Shown here: piece after piece, positions 1 through 8,313 of the stretch | Numbering within the stretch: position 1 is the stretch's first letter | Layout of the letters: each line of letters begins with the position of its first letter | Assembly: GCA_012728315.1 (NCBI GenBank) | Contig: JAAYFI010000070.1 | Span: 1-53,067 of the forward strand | Source of the DNA: Gammaproteobacteria bacterium | GTDB lineage: Bacteria; Pseudomonadota; Gammaproteobacteria; Pseudomonadales; Pseudomonadaceae | Direction of reading: 5' to 3' | DNA length: 53,067 nt | Notes under the pieces: generated by a model | Told to the model about the DNA's origin: nothing | Seen by the model: the letters and a program-made list of their open reading frames with translations, nothing else | Databases searched by the model: none | Translations under genes and position numbers: made by a program

Positions 1-1254
1 CTGGCGCAGTGTTTGCCGAAGCTTCCTGCAGATGAAATGCTTGCCGCTGTCATGGCGCAGCCTTCGGGTCGCTATGTGCGAGTTCTAGGCTTTTTATGGG
101 AAACCTTCAGTCAGCAGTTACTTGCCGAACAACTCCCTGTGACTGGGCCGACTGTTGCCGTGTTTGAACCCAAACGTTATATCTGTGGCCCCGACCAGCG
201 TTGCGCTCGTTGGCGGGTTAACTTTAACGGGCTGGGCAAGATTGGTTATTGCGTTACCGTAGAGCGTACGCCAGAAATTACCGAGCTGCTTGAACAAAAC
301 ATCCTAGAAAAAGCCAATGCGTTTGCCGACGGCTTAAGCCAGCAAACCTTGGATCGTGCCATGAGTTGGGCCTACCTGCATGAAACTCAAAGCAGCTTTG
401 CCATCGAACATGAACAGCCCCCCCAGGACAAGGCGCAGGCTTTTGTGCAGTTGCTGCGCCAAGCCCATGAGCCACGCCCACTGGACGAGCCTTATCTGGT
501 GGCTTTACAGAATTTGTGTATTACCAATCCGTTGGATAAGGCTGTTTTTTATCGTCATCAACAGAATTGGTTGCAAGGTCCGTTGCGTGGCGCTGTGGGC
601 GTAACTTATGTGCCGCCGGTGCCGGCGCAAGTTGGACCGCTGATGGCGGAGCTGTTACAGCTGGCCAATCATTGGCATGGCAAGGTTGATCCCTTGCTGG
701 CCGCTTCTGTGCTTTCGTTTGCCTTTGTTTTTATTCATCCGTTTATGGATGGCAATGGTAGGCTGTCCCGTTTTTTGTACCACTACATGCTGGCGCAATC
801 CGGACAGCTGCGCAAAGGTTTGTTGCTACCCGTTTCCGTAGCGATGAAACGCAATGAAGATGATTATTTACAGGCATTGCAGAGCTTTTCTGTGCCCATG
901 CGCGAACACTGGCAGGTTCATTGGCGAGGGGATGAGGATTACACATTTGACTTGTTGGCCGAGCATTCCTTGTATTGCTATTGGGATGCCACAGAGTGCG
1001 TGCTGTTTGGATTGCGTATGGCACAACAGGCGCTGGAGCAGGACCTGTACGCAGAAACTCGTTTTTTGCAAGCGTTCGACCGCGTGTACCGCGCCATTGA
1101 TCAGCGTTTTGATGTGCGCGGCAAGGATTTGAGTGTGCTGGTAATTGGCGCATTACAGAATCAGGGCAAAGTTTCTAACAACCGCCGACGGCAGTTTCAG
1201 GATACCGTGCAGCCGCAAGTATTTGACGCCATCGAAGAGTTGATTGGTGATTAG
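1..1254 (+). CDS. Fic-domain protein (probable AMPylase/adenylyltransferase), 5' end cut by window
   Basis: Fic proteins usually transfer AMP to a hydroxyl of a target protein. The catalytic loop HPFMDGNGR is complete at about residues 242-250, counting from the TTG at base 13; it carries the catalytic His and the phosphate-binding GNGR. An upstream segment SFAIEHE (about 128-134) resembles the [S/T]xxxE inhibitory helix of Fic proteins that carry their autoinhibitory helix N-terminal to the Fic core. The frame is open to base 1 and no ribosome site is visible before base 13, so the true start probably lies outside the window. The tail (about 350-413) looks like a winged-helix-type extension but is not recognised with certainty. 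The target is unknown. The gene ends about 500 bp before fliC and is not obviously in its operon. Confidence 0.85.
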   Translation: MAQCLPKLPADEMLAAVMAQPSGRYVRVLGFLWETFSQQLLAEQLPVTGPTVAVFEPKRYICGPDQRCARWRVNFNGLGKIGYCVTVERTPEITELLEQNILEKANAFADGLSQQTLDRAMSWAYLHETQSSFAIEHEQPPQDKAQAFVQLLRQAHEPRPLDEPYLVALQNLCITNPLDKAVFYRHQQNWLQGPLRGAVGVTYVPPVPAQVGPLMAELLQLANHWHGKVDPLLAASVLSFAFVFIHPFMDGNGRLSRFLYHYMLAQSGQLRKGLLLPVSVAMKRNEDDYLQALQSFSVPMREHWQVHWRGDEDYTFDLLAEHSLYCYWDATECVLFGLRMAQQALEQDLYAETRFLQAFDRVYRAIDQRFDVRGKDLSVLVIGALQNQGKVSNNRRRQFQDTVQPQVFDAIEELIGD

Positions 1255-1762
1255 CAAGGTGGGCAGAGCATGTCCCTTTGATTTGAGCCCGCTGTTTAAC
1301 TTGTTTTCCAATGACGCAGGGATTGCGCACGGTAGAAGCGCTAAGGCTTAAGACAGGTCGAAGGCAGCTGCATGTTGTAAGTGCTGCTCCGGCGCTGTTT
1401 TGCCGGCTAGCGGCAGAGTGCTTCTTGCAACTTGAGCAGTGAGTATCAAATACCAGAAATAATAAAATCTAATACCGTGATAATTTCCGCGCGCTAGTGC
1501 GACAAGTCACAGCCCTCCTAATCCAAGGCGTTTTTATTGTCCTTCAGCTGTTTTTGCTTAAGCTGGCACACTTCCTGCTTTTATCTTCGTAGGCCAGATT
1601 TGAACTGTCAAAGGCTTGGCGAACAGGTTTCGCTAAACCCGCAGTACTTTTCTGACAATGACGATAATTAAGACGAGAGCTAAGTATTCGGGTGCCTGTA
1701 TTGGGCTAGACCCAAACGGCAACGTCTGATACTTAACAATCAGCCTTCTGGAGGCACAGACT
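1255..1762. other. Gene-free region upstream of flagellin
   Basis: This 508-bp stretch has no convincing ORF. The first 300 bp hold nothing I recognise. The last 200 bp carry the flagellin promoter signals: a strong sigma-54-type element at 1564-1579, a weak sigma-28-like -10 (GACGATAA, 1660-1667) and the ribosome site of fliC (GGAGG just before base 1756). Confidence 0.6.
1564..1579 (+). promoter_or_regulatory. Candidate sigma-54 (RpoN) promoter for fliC
   Basis: TGGCAC at 1564-1569 and TGCT at 1576-1579 give the invariant GG-N10-GC spacing and match the TGGCACG-N4-TTGCW consensus at all but two defined positions. The implied leader to the fliC start is about 170 nt. Pseudomonas fliC is usually FliA (sigma-28) dependent, so the assignment is provisional. 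FleQ, a sigma-54 activator of flagellar genes, is encoded 5 kb downstream. Confidence 0.5.
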
Positions 1763-3412
1763 ATGGCACTTTCAGTTAACACTAACGTTGCATCACTGAA
1801 TACGCAGCGTAACTTAAGTAACTCATCGAATGCGCTGTCGACATCTTTGCAGCGCTTATCGACCGGTTCACGTATCAATAGCGCGAAAGATGATGCTGCC
1901 GGCCTACAGATTGCTAACCGCTTAACCAGTCAGATTAATGGCATGGGCGTGGCAGTTAAAAACTCTAATGATGGTATTTCCATGGCGCAAACTGCAGAGG
2001 GGGCGTTAGAGCAGTCGACGTCAATTTTGCAACGTATGCGTGATCTGTCTTTGCAGTCGGCCAACGGTTCCAACAGTCCTGAAGAGCGGAAAGCGCTCAG
2101 TCAGGAAGTTAACGAGCTTAAAAAAGAGTTGGATCGTATTGCTAATACCACCAGCTTTGGAGGTAAAAAACTGCTTGATGGCACCTTTGGTACGACTACT
2201 TTTCAAGTGGGTGCAGCTGCTAATGAAATGATCAGCATGAAAATTGACGCAATGTCCACTTCATCACTATCTTCTAAGGTGGCACGAACTGAAGCTGTAA
2301 GACTTGAAGAGCTAGGCATTAAAATTCCAAGTACAGTAGGGATAACTCAAATATCAGCGAATCAAAAGCTTGATGCTAATGGTAACCAGGTATTTAAAAT
2401 AGGTACTACTGAAGTTGGCAGAACCCAGACTGGTGCTTTAGTTGATAGCAGTGGTGACGCTATAAAGCTGAAAATTGCTAATGGTGATTTTGCTGGTAAC
2501 GCGATAGCCGTTGGTACTGAGTTTGCGCTTGGCGTAGATGCTGATGGTAATCTGACTCATGCCAATGGCAGGGCGCTGTTTAACGAGAGTGGTGACTTTT
2601 TAGATGGTAATGGTATTGCGCGACCCTTAAATACAACAACTGCACAAGAGTTTGCAGACAGAATAGCTAACGCGCTTGGTGGAGGAAATGGTAATTTAGG
2701 CACCTTCAATAATGCGACTGATCTAGGTGGTGGGCTAGTAAGTATCGATGCGGTAGTTAAAGATTACACCTACGCACTGTCGCCAACCAAACTTGAGTTT
2801 GATGTTGAGGTTGATGGAAGTACGAGCTCTATTTCAGTTGATCTGAGTAAGCTGACCTTCAATAATGCAACCAGTGGTCTAACTACAGTAAATAATCTTG
2901 ACCCCACTGAAGTAGCAAAAGCTTTGGAGGGTGAAGATCTAATGCAGCAGGTTGTTACTGCTATTAATGATCAGAATGTGGGTGTGGGTGCCTTTGTCGG
3001 CGAGGATGGTAAGCTGAGTTTAATGGCTAACGGTGCTAATGATGAGTACCCAGCGATCAGTATCAATGGTAATGCTCAGACATTTACTGCCAGTGATGTG
3101 AAAGTTACCGACATTGATCTAGGCACTCCAGAGGGAGCGCAGGAGGCGATTCTGGTTATCGACCAAGCCATCCAAAAAATCGACGCCCAGCGTGCAGATC
3201 TCGGTGCGGTGCAAAATCGATTTGAGAACACCATCGCAAACCTGCAAAATATTCAAGAAAATGTGTCAGCAGCACGCGGAAGGATTCAAGATACTGATTT
3301 TGCGGCCGAAACAGCTACACTGAGTAAGAATCAAATCATGCAACAGGCGGGTACAGCAATTTTGGCGCAGGCCAATCAGTTGCCCCAAGCGGTACTTAGT
3401 TTGCTTCAGTAA
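1763..3412 (+). CDS. fliC: Flagellin
   Basis: Flagellin is the subunit of the flagellar filament and is exported by the flagellar type III system. The 549-aa protein has the conserved N-terminal D0/D1 region (starts [15 protein letters not shown], about residues 1-140) and C-terminal D1/D0 region (about 465-549, ending [13 protein letters not shown]) that form the coiled-coil core. Residues of about 150-460 are the exposed variable domains; here the DNA is richer in A+T and in repeated GGTAATG-type words than at the ends, as expected for a fast-evolving surface domain. The start follows a good GGAGG site. It is followed by flaG, a small ORF and fliD on the same strand. Confidence 0.97.
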   Translation: MALSVNTNVASLNTQRNLSNSSNALSTSLQRLSTGSRINSAKDDAAGLQIANRLTSQINGMGVAVKNSNDGISMAQTAEGALEQSTSILQRMRDLSLQSANGSNSPEERKALSQEVNELKKELDRIANTTSFGGKKLLDGTFGTTTFQVGAAANEMISMKIDAMSTSSLSSKVARTEAVRLEELGIKIPSTVGITQISANQKLDANGNQVFKIGTTEVGRTQTGALVDSSGDAIKLKIANGDFAGNAIAVGTEFALGVDADGNLTHANGRALFNESGDFLDGNGIARPLNTTTAQEFADRIANALGGGNGNLGTFNNATDLGGGLVSIDAVVKDYTYALSPTKLEFDVEVDGSTSSISVDLSKLTFNNATSGLTTVNNLDPTEVAKALEGEDLMQQVVTAINDQNVGVGAFVGEDGKLSLMANGANDEYPAISINGNAQTFTASDVKVTDIDLGTPEGAQEAILVIDQAIQKIDAQRADLGAVQNRFENTIANLQNIQENVSAARGRIQDTDFAAETATLSKNQIMQQAGTAILAQANQLPQAVLSLLQ

Positions 3413-3437
3413 TAAGCGGCTAAGGGTTGCATACTAT

Positions 3438-3471
3438 GGCGGGCGCGTGCTTATTGGCACGCAAGCCCGCC
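3438..3471 (+). terminator. Strong stem-loop between fliC and flaG
   Basis: GGCGGGC+GCGTGC (3438-3450) pairs with GCACGC (3457-3462) and GCCCGCC (3465-3471), with an AA bulge and the loop TTATTG: a 13-bp GC-rich stem. There is no T-run after it, so it is more likely an attenuator or an mRNA processing/stability barrier than a full terminator. It lies 26 bp after the fliC stop and could let flagellin exceed the downstream genes. Confidence 0.6.
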
Positions 3472-3494
3472 TTACAACAGCCCCGAGGTGAGCC

Positions 3495-3860
3495 ATGGAT
3501 ATCATCAGAGAAACAAACCGAGTAGCGCCGCCAGCGCTTAAGCAAGGCGTCCAACAGGCGCAGCCGCTGGGTCGTCCATTCGAGCGCCGCGATGTTCAGC
3601 AGGCTCAGCCTCAAACGTCAGATGCGCTAGCGCAAGATAAGCAGTCGCTTGAAGAAGCTGTAGCCAATATGCAAGGCGCAGCGCAAGCGATACAGCGTAA
3701 TTTAAATTTCTCTATTGATGATTCCACCGGCCGGATGGTGGTTAAAGTGACAGATTCAGCGTCAGGCGAGGTCATTCGTCAGATGCCGACTGAAGAAGCG
3801 CTGCGTTTGGCCGAAAGCTTAGATGAGATGCGCAGCTTGTTGTTTAGCGCGCAAGCTTAA
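3495..3860 (+). CDS. flaG: FlaG family protein
   Basis: FlaG is a small cytoplasmic protein that affects filament length in several polar flagellates; its mechanism is poorly known. The 121-aa product has a disordered, Gln-rich N-terminal half and the typical C-terminal FlaG segment beginning at NLNFSIDDSTGRMVVKV and continuing with GEVIRQMPTEEALRLAE. The start is ATG at 3495 after GAGGTGAGCC. The stop overlaps the ATG of the next small ORF (TAATG). Its place between fliC and fliD is the usual Pseudomonas order. Confidence 0.92.
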   Translation: MDIIRETNRVAPPALKQGVQQAQPLGRPFERRDVQQAQPQTSDALAQDKQSLEEAVANMQGAAQAIQRNLNFSIDDSTGRMVVKVTDSASGEVIRQMPTEEALRLAESLDEMRSLLFSAQA

Positions 3861-3997
3861 TGCAAGCGCTATTGATGGCGTGTAGTACAGAATATTTCCA
3901 TGCTCGGGTGAGTATACGAGCAGAACAAGAGCGGCAATTCTGGTATAAAGATTGTGCTCGAATAGAAAACGCTAGAGAGCTGGCGAAGGTGGTTTAG
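3860..3997 (+). CDS. Small ORF between flaG and fliD (45 aa, unknown)
   Basis: ATG at 3860-3862 overlaps the flaG stop codon and the TAG at 3995-3997 is directly followed by the fliD ATG, so the ORF fills the gap exactly. The predicted product starts MQALLMACSTEYFHARV and is rich in charged residues (RAEQERQFWYKDCARIE), compatible with a short helix. A second in-frame ATG at 3875 gives 40 aa. I do not recognise the family. The tight overlaps suggest translational coupling, but a chance ORF or a remnant of a longer chaperone-type gene is possible. Confidence 0.45.
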   Translation: MQALLMACSTEYFHARVSIRAEQERQFWYKDCARIENARELAKVV

Positions 3998-5401
3998 ATG
4001 GCGGGAATTCCAGGTATAGGCTCCGGCTTAGACATTAAAAATATTGTAAAGGCAATGGTTGACGCAGAGGTTGCGCCCAAGGCTTCTCAATTGAACCGTC
4101 TTGAGAAAACTGCTGAAACCAAGTTGTCTGCATTAGGGCAGCTGCAGAGTGCGCTGAGTACATTTCAGTCCGCTATGAAGGATTTAAATAAGCCCGAATT
4201 GTTCGATAAGCGAACAGCCAACTCTTCTAACAGTGCCGTATTATCCGCTACTGCAGACAAAACAGCGCTGTCAGGCACGTACCGTGTTGAAGTTAAGAAT
4301 TTAGCAACCAGTAGCAAAGTCAGCACTGCGGCGCTTGATAAAGATTTTACCGCGACGAGCGCAGGCACTTTAACAGTTAAATTAGGTGCTAATGATGCTA
4401 AAGCAGTGACTGTTGATATTGGCAAAGATAGCACTCTGGTTGAAATACGCGATGCCCTTAATGAGCAATTAAAAGATAAAGGCGTGACCGCTAATATCAT
4501 CAATAATCCAAGCACGGGCCAGTCGCAGATTGTCCTCAGTGGAAAAGAAACGGGCGCCGGGCACGATATTATTGTTGAGGGCACTGGTGGTGTTGCTGGC
4601 TTAAGCGTCGATAGCTCGGTTAAATCCGTCAATGGTGCGGCGGGCTATTTAGAGCAAGCCGTCAACGCGAGTTTTACTATTGATGGCTTAGAGCTTGAGA
4701 GCCCATCCAACACTATTAAAAATGCGATTCCTGATGTGAGCTTTACCTTAAAAGGCAAAACGGAAGAGGATAAGCCGCTCACTGTGACTGTAGGTCAAGA
4801 CACTAAAGGCGTTAAAGATCAGCTGAAGAAGTTTGTCGATTCTTACAATGAGTTTATGAGTGTGAGTCGCAAGTTAACATCAGTGACTAAGGTGGGTGAT
4901 GATAAAGCGCCGGTTGTTGGCGGCTTAGTGGGTGACTCCACCGTACGTAACCTTGTGAATGGCATGCGCAGCGAGCTCAGTAATATGGCGGGCGACAATG
5001 GCGATGCCCTACGTGTACTGGCTGATCTGGGCATTACTACACAAAAAGATGGCAGCTTGAAAATCGATGACAAAAAGCTGGATGCAGTCTTAGAATCTAA
5101 TTTTGATGCTGTTGGTCAGTTTTTTGCAGGTGACAAGGGTTTGATGTCACGTATGGACAGTCGCATATCAGGTTTTGCTGGCAAAGAAGGCATTATCGGT
5201 ACGCGCCAGCAAAGTTTGAATGCTACGCGCAGTGACATTACGAAACAGAAAGAAAAGCTCACAATGCGTGCAGACCAAATTGAAGCACGTTTATTGAAAC
5301 AATTTAATGCGATGGACGCCTTGGTTGGGCAGTTAAATACAACCAGTCAACAACTTCTCCAGTCACTGGGCAATTTGCCTGGTATGAATTCAAGGAATTA
5401 A
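3998..5401 (+). CDS. fliD: Flagellar hook-associated protein 2 (filament cap)
   Basis: FliD forms the cap at the filament tip and directs flagellin polymerisation; in Pseudomonas it also takes part in mucin adhesion. The 467-aa protein has the FliD N-terminal motif IPGIGSGLDIKNIVKAMVDAE, a central beta-rich region with a cap-type insertion, and the C-terminal FliD domain (from about residue 225) ending in a helical coiled coil rich in Gln and Leu. It starts immediately after the preceding small ORF and is followed 3 bp later by the first fliS, so the genes are very probably co-transcribed. Confidence 0.96.
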   Translation: MAGIPGIGSGLDIKNIVKAMVDAEVAPKASQLNRLEKTAETKLSALGQLQSALSTFQSAMKDLNKPELFDKRTANSSNSAVLSATADKTALSGTYRVEVKNLATSSKVSTAALDKDFTATSAGTLTVKLGANDAKAVTVDIGKDSTLVEIRDALNEQLKDKGVTANIINNPSTGQSQIVLSGKETGAGHDIIVEGTGGVAGLSVDSSVKSVNGAAGYLEQAVNASFTIDGLELESPSNTIKNAIPDVSFTLKGKTEEDKPLTVTVGQDTKGVKDQLKKFVDSYNEFMSVSRKLTSVTKVGDDKAPVVGGLVGDSTVRNLVNGMRSELSNMAGDNGDALRVLADLGITTQKDGSLKIDDKKLDAVLESNFDAVGQFFAGDKGLMSRMDSRISGFAGKEGIIGTRQQSLNATRSDITKQKEKLTMRADQIEARLLKQFNAMDALVGQLNTTSQQLLQSLGNLPGMNSRN

Positions 5402-5404
5402 TGC

Positions 5405-5791
5405 ATGAGCAATCCAGTACAAACCTATAACTCTGTAGCAGAAGGTCAAGACTTAACCCCTTATCAAGCGGTTGAGTTGCTGCTCGATGGCGCTTTAGAG
5501 AGTATTTCCACGGCACTCATTGCCCAACAAGAAAATAACGTTGCTCAGCGCGGCGAAGCCGTCGGCACGACCATTACAATTATTGGTTTGTTGCAAGACA
5601 GCCTCGATAAAAGCCTCGGTGGCGAGTTGGCTGAGAACCTGGATGCGCTGTACGACTACATGACCCGTCGTTTAGCTGGCGTGGCTGTGGATAAAACACC
5701 GCACACTTTAGAAGAAGTACAAAATATCGTTTTACAGCTGCGCGAAGGTTGGTCACAGATTGATCCAGCAGGCGAACCAAAACAATTGTAA
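5405..5791 (+). CDS. fliS: FliS-type flagellin export chaperone, copy 1
   Basis: FliS binds the C-terminal D0 helices of flagellin and prevents premature polymerisation. The 128-aa protein has FliS landmarks: an N-terminal Tyr (PVQTYNSV), the helix around LLLDGALESI, and the strongly conserved GGELAENLDALYDYMTRRL (about 78-96). It is followed by a second FliS-type gene that shares the same GGELAENLD-LY-YMT block but has the more canonical N terminus. The pair suggests an old tandem duplication with specialisation, perhaps for different substrates. Confidence 0.85.
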   Translation: MSNPVQTYNSVAEGQDLTPYQAVELLLDGALESISTALIAQQENNVAQRGEAVGTTITIIGLLQDSLDKSLGGELAENLDALYDYMTRRLAGVAVDKTPHTLEEVQNIVLQLREGWSQIDPAGEPKQL

Positions 5792-5861
5792 ATAAACGCT
5801 AAAGAAACAGCGGTCGTTGACGATATAAGGAATAGTAGAAACGCTTATGGAGCACGATGTT

Positions 5862-6242
5862 ATGAATGCAATGACCGCTATGCGACAGTACCAGTCCGTT
5901 AATACTCAGGCGCAAGCGATTGAGGCTGATCCACACCGTTTGATTCAAATGCTCATGGAAGGTGGTTTGACTCGTTTAGCGCAAGCACGTGGCGCCATGG
6001 AACGTGAGCAAATTGCTCTTAAAGGTGAGTTGCTCAGTAAGGCCATTGGTATTGTTGGCGGCTTACGTCAGGCTTTGGATGTAGAGAAGGGCGGTGAGTT
6101 AGCAGAAAACTTAGACCGCTTATACGAATATATGACCACCCGTTTAATGGAAGCCAATCTGAAAAATGATCCGGCTATCGTTGAAGAAGTGGCTGATTTA
6201 TTACGTGAAGTGAAATCGGGTTGGGATGCCATTGCGGCATAA
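5862..6242 (+). CDS. fliS: FliS flagellin export chaperone, copy 2 (canonical)
   Basis: The 126-aa product begins MNAMTAMRQYQSVNTQAQ, the usual Pseudomonas FliS start, and contains DPHRLIQMLMEG and GGELAENLDRLYEYMTTRL. An ATG at 5847 would add five residues, but GGAG nine bases before the ATG at 5862 favours the shorter form. The four-helix FliS fold is expected. It lies between the first fliS-type gene and the FliT/FleP-like gene, as part of the fliD cluster. Confidence 0.92.
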   Translation: MNAMTAMRQYQSVNTQAQAIEADPHRLIQMLMEGGLTRLAQARGAMEREQIALKGELLSKAIGIVGGLRQALDVEKGGELAENLDRLYEYMTTRLMEANLKNDPAIVEEVADLLREVKSGWDAIAA

Positions 6243-6267
6243 GCTGCGCTGACAAGAGGCAAGTAGC

Positions 6268-6567
6268 ATGAGCACAAGCACTGTTGAGCAACTTCAAAAC
6301 ACCAGTACCGCTTTGCGTGATGCGTTGGCACAGCAAGATTGGCAGGCCGTGGGTGAACTTGATTTGCAGTGTCGCCAAGCGGTTGATAGTGCCATGTCTG
6401 ACCCGCAGCAGAACAGTGATGAACTGCGTGAGCGTATGCAGGAGTTGTTAGGCTTATACCGTGAGTTGGTCAGTGTGTGCCAAGCCGAGCAGCAGCGCAT
6501 TGCGAGCGAGTTGCGACAAATGAATCAATCCAAACAAAGCGCTAAAGTTTACCAAATGTTTGGTTGA
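6268..6567 (+). CDS. FliT/FleP-like small flagellar protein
   Basis: This 99-aa, all-helical protein sits exactly where Pseudomonas carries fleP or a fliT-like gene, downstream of fliS and upstream of fleQ. It is rich in Gln and Leu, with a central pattern SDELRERMQELLGLYRELV typical of FliT-like export chaperones, and ends AKVYQMFG. FliT proteins bind FliD. Identification rests on position, size and composition rather than on a firm motif. A strong terminator follows, so it ends the flagellar operon. Confidence 0.7.
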   Translation: MSTSTVEQLQNTSTALRDALAQQDWQAVGELDLQCRQAVDSAMSDPQQNSDELRERMQELLGLYRELVSVCQAEQQRIASELRQMNQSKQSAKVYQMFG

Positions 6568-6582
6568 TGCAAACTGTATGAT

Positions 6583-6619
6583 AAAGCCCTAAGTGCCGCT
6601 GTGTACTTAGGGCTTTTTT
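6583..6619 (+). terminator. Rho-independent terminator of the flagellar operon
   Basis: AAAGCCCTAAGT (6583-6594) pairs perfectly with ACTTAGGGCTTT (6605-6616), loop GCCGCTGTGT, and the T-run continues to 6619. It separates the fliD-fliS cluster from fleQ. Confidence 0.92.
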
Positions 6620-6675
6620 ATTGGTGTCAAATATAATGCTTCTCTAAGTAATTTTGACTAAAATACGCCATAAAA

Positions 6676-6704
6676 TTGACAATGGCTGTATTTTTGACTT
6701 TACT
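6676..6704 (+). promoter_or_regulatory. Candidate sigma-70 promoter of fleQ
   Basis: TTGACA (6676-6681), a 17-bp spacer and TTTACT (6699-6704) form the best -35/-10 pair in this AT-rich gap. A further TTGAC occurs within the gap at about 6650. FleQ is usually sigma-70 transcribed. Confidence 0.4.
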
Positions 6705-6765
6705 AGTGGCCAAATGCTGCCATATTCAGTGCGCACCCTTTATTTTTAGAGTTAAGTAGTCTTCT

Positions 6766-8238
6766 ATGTGGCGAGAAACTAAAATCCTACTGATCCATGA
6801 CCAAGTGGAACAGCGCAATGAGTTTTCCAATATCCTTTCTTTTTTAGATGAAAACTATCTGGCGTGTGCGAGTGCGGAGTGGTCTGAGGCGGTTGCTGAG
6901 CTTGATTCCAGTCGTGGCGCATTGTGTGTACTGCTGGGCGGAATCCCGACTCAAACCCGCTTACAAGCTTTAATTGCTGAAATCACGCAGTGGGATGAGT
7001 TTCTACCTATTATTCTCTTAAATGATGAAAAAACACCGGAGCTGCCTGATCCTATAAAAAAATCAGTGCTGACCCACTTAGATATGCCGCCCAGCTACAG
7101 CCAGCTATTGGGTGTTTTGCATCGCGCGCAAGTTTACCGCGAGGTGTACGATCAAGCGGCTGATCGGCGGACGCAACGCGAACCCAATTTGTTTCGCAGC
7201 TTAGTCGGCGCCAGTCGTTGTATTCAAGGCGTGCGGCAAATGATGCAGCAGGTGGTCGATACCGAAGCCAGTGTGTTGATTTTAGGTGAATCAGGTACTG
7301 GTAAAGAAGTGATTGCGCGTAACTTGCATTACAACTCAAAGCGCCGCGATGGGCCTTTTGTGCCGGTGAACTGTGGTGCGATTCCCGCCGAGTTGCTGGA
7401 AAGTGAACTGTTTGGCCATGAAAAAGGCGCTTTTACTGGCGCCATCAGCGCACGTGCAGGACGTTTTGAGTTGGCTAAAGGCGGTACGTTGTTTTTAGAT
7501 GAAGTGGGCGATATGCCGCTGCCCATGCAAGTGAAGCTGTTGCGCGTGCTGCAAGAGCGTGTTTTTGAACGCATTGGTGGTAATAAGTCGATTACTGCGG
7601 ATGTACGCATTGTGGCAGCCACCCACAAAGACCTTGAAGAAATGATTGCCTCTGGGGATTTTCGAGAGGATTTATTCTATCGCCTGAATGTTTTCCCCAT
7701 TGAAATGCCGCCTTTGCGTGAGCGCACCGAAGATATTCCGCTCTTGATCAATGAGCTGGTGGCGCGCATGGAGCATGAAAAGCGCGGCTCAGTACGTTTC
7801 AATGAGGCGGCCATTATGTCGTTATGTCAGCACAACTGGCCAGGCAACGTGCGCGAGCTGGCAAACTTAGTGGAGCGTATGGCTATTATGTACCCGCACG
7901 GTGTGGTGGGTATCAGTGAGTTGCCGAAGAAGTTTCGTTATATCGACGAAGATGATGGCATTCAAGAGTTACGCGAGGAGCTGAGCGAGCGTGCTGCTCT
8001 TTTAGCCTTGGCTGCTGATGTGCCTGCTGCTACTGTTGCTGCGGCGCCTGCTACTCAGTTGCCTTCCGAGGGCTTGGATTTGCGCGAGTACTTGGCTGAG
8101 TTGGAGCAAGATTTAATTCAGCAGGCTTTGAATGAAGAAGATGGTGTGGTAGCGCGTGCGGCCGAGCGTTTAAATATTCGCCGCACGACCTTGGTGGAGA
8201 AAATGCGCAAATACGGTATGGGGCGTAAAGAAGACTAA
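6766..8238 (+). CDS. fleQ: Flagellar master regulator, sigma-54-dependent activator
   Basis: FleQ switches on class II flagellar genes with RpoN and, in Pseudomonas, also regulates biofilm genes in response to c-di-GMP. The 490-aa protein has the FleQ N-terminal domain (about 1-125, a degenerate receiver), the AAA+ core with Walker A GESGTGKE (174-181), the sigma-54 contact loop GAFTGA (221-226) and Walker B LFLDEVGDM (242-250), and a C-terminal Fis-type helix-turn-helix (about 455-485, ARAAERLNIRRTTLVEKM). It stands alone after a terminator. The fleSR pair that usually follows it in Pseudomonas is absent here; queF is next. Confidence 0.95.
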   Translation: MWRETKILLIHDQVEQRNEFSNILSFLDENYLACASAEWSEAVAELDSSRGALCVLLGGIPTQTRLQALIAEITQWDEFLPIILLNDEKTPELPDPIKKSVLTHLDMPPSYSQLLGVLHRAQVYREVYDQAADRRTQREPNLFRSLVGASRCIQGVRQMMQQVVDTEASVLILGESGTGKEVIARNLHYNSKRRDGPFVPVNCGAIPAELLESELFGHEKGAFTGAISARAGRFELAKGGTLFLDEVGDMPLPMQVKLLRVLQERVFERIGGNKSITADVRIVAATHKDLEEMIASGDFREDLFYRLNVFPIEMPPLRERTEDIPLLINELVARMEHEKRGSVRFNEAAIMSLCQHNWPGNVRELANLVERMAIMYPHGVVGISELPKKFRYIDEDDGIQELREELSERAALLALAADVPAATVAAAPATQLPSEGLDLREYLAELEQDLIQQALNEEDGVVARAAERLNIRRTTLVEKMRKYGMGRKED

Positions 8239-8313
8239 GCCTGAGCTCAGCACTGGCGCTATTTTAAAGTTTCTTTACAATGCAGCTCTTTGTTTTTTAT
8301 AGGAGCTGCAGGC

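Noticed and set aside
4165..4632. A 155-codon minus-strand frame inside fliD
   Set aside because: It lies wholly antisense to the well-supported fliD and its composition reflects that gene's codons.
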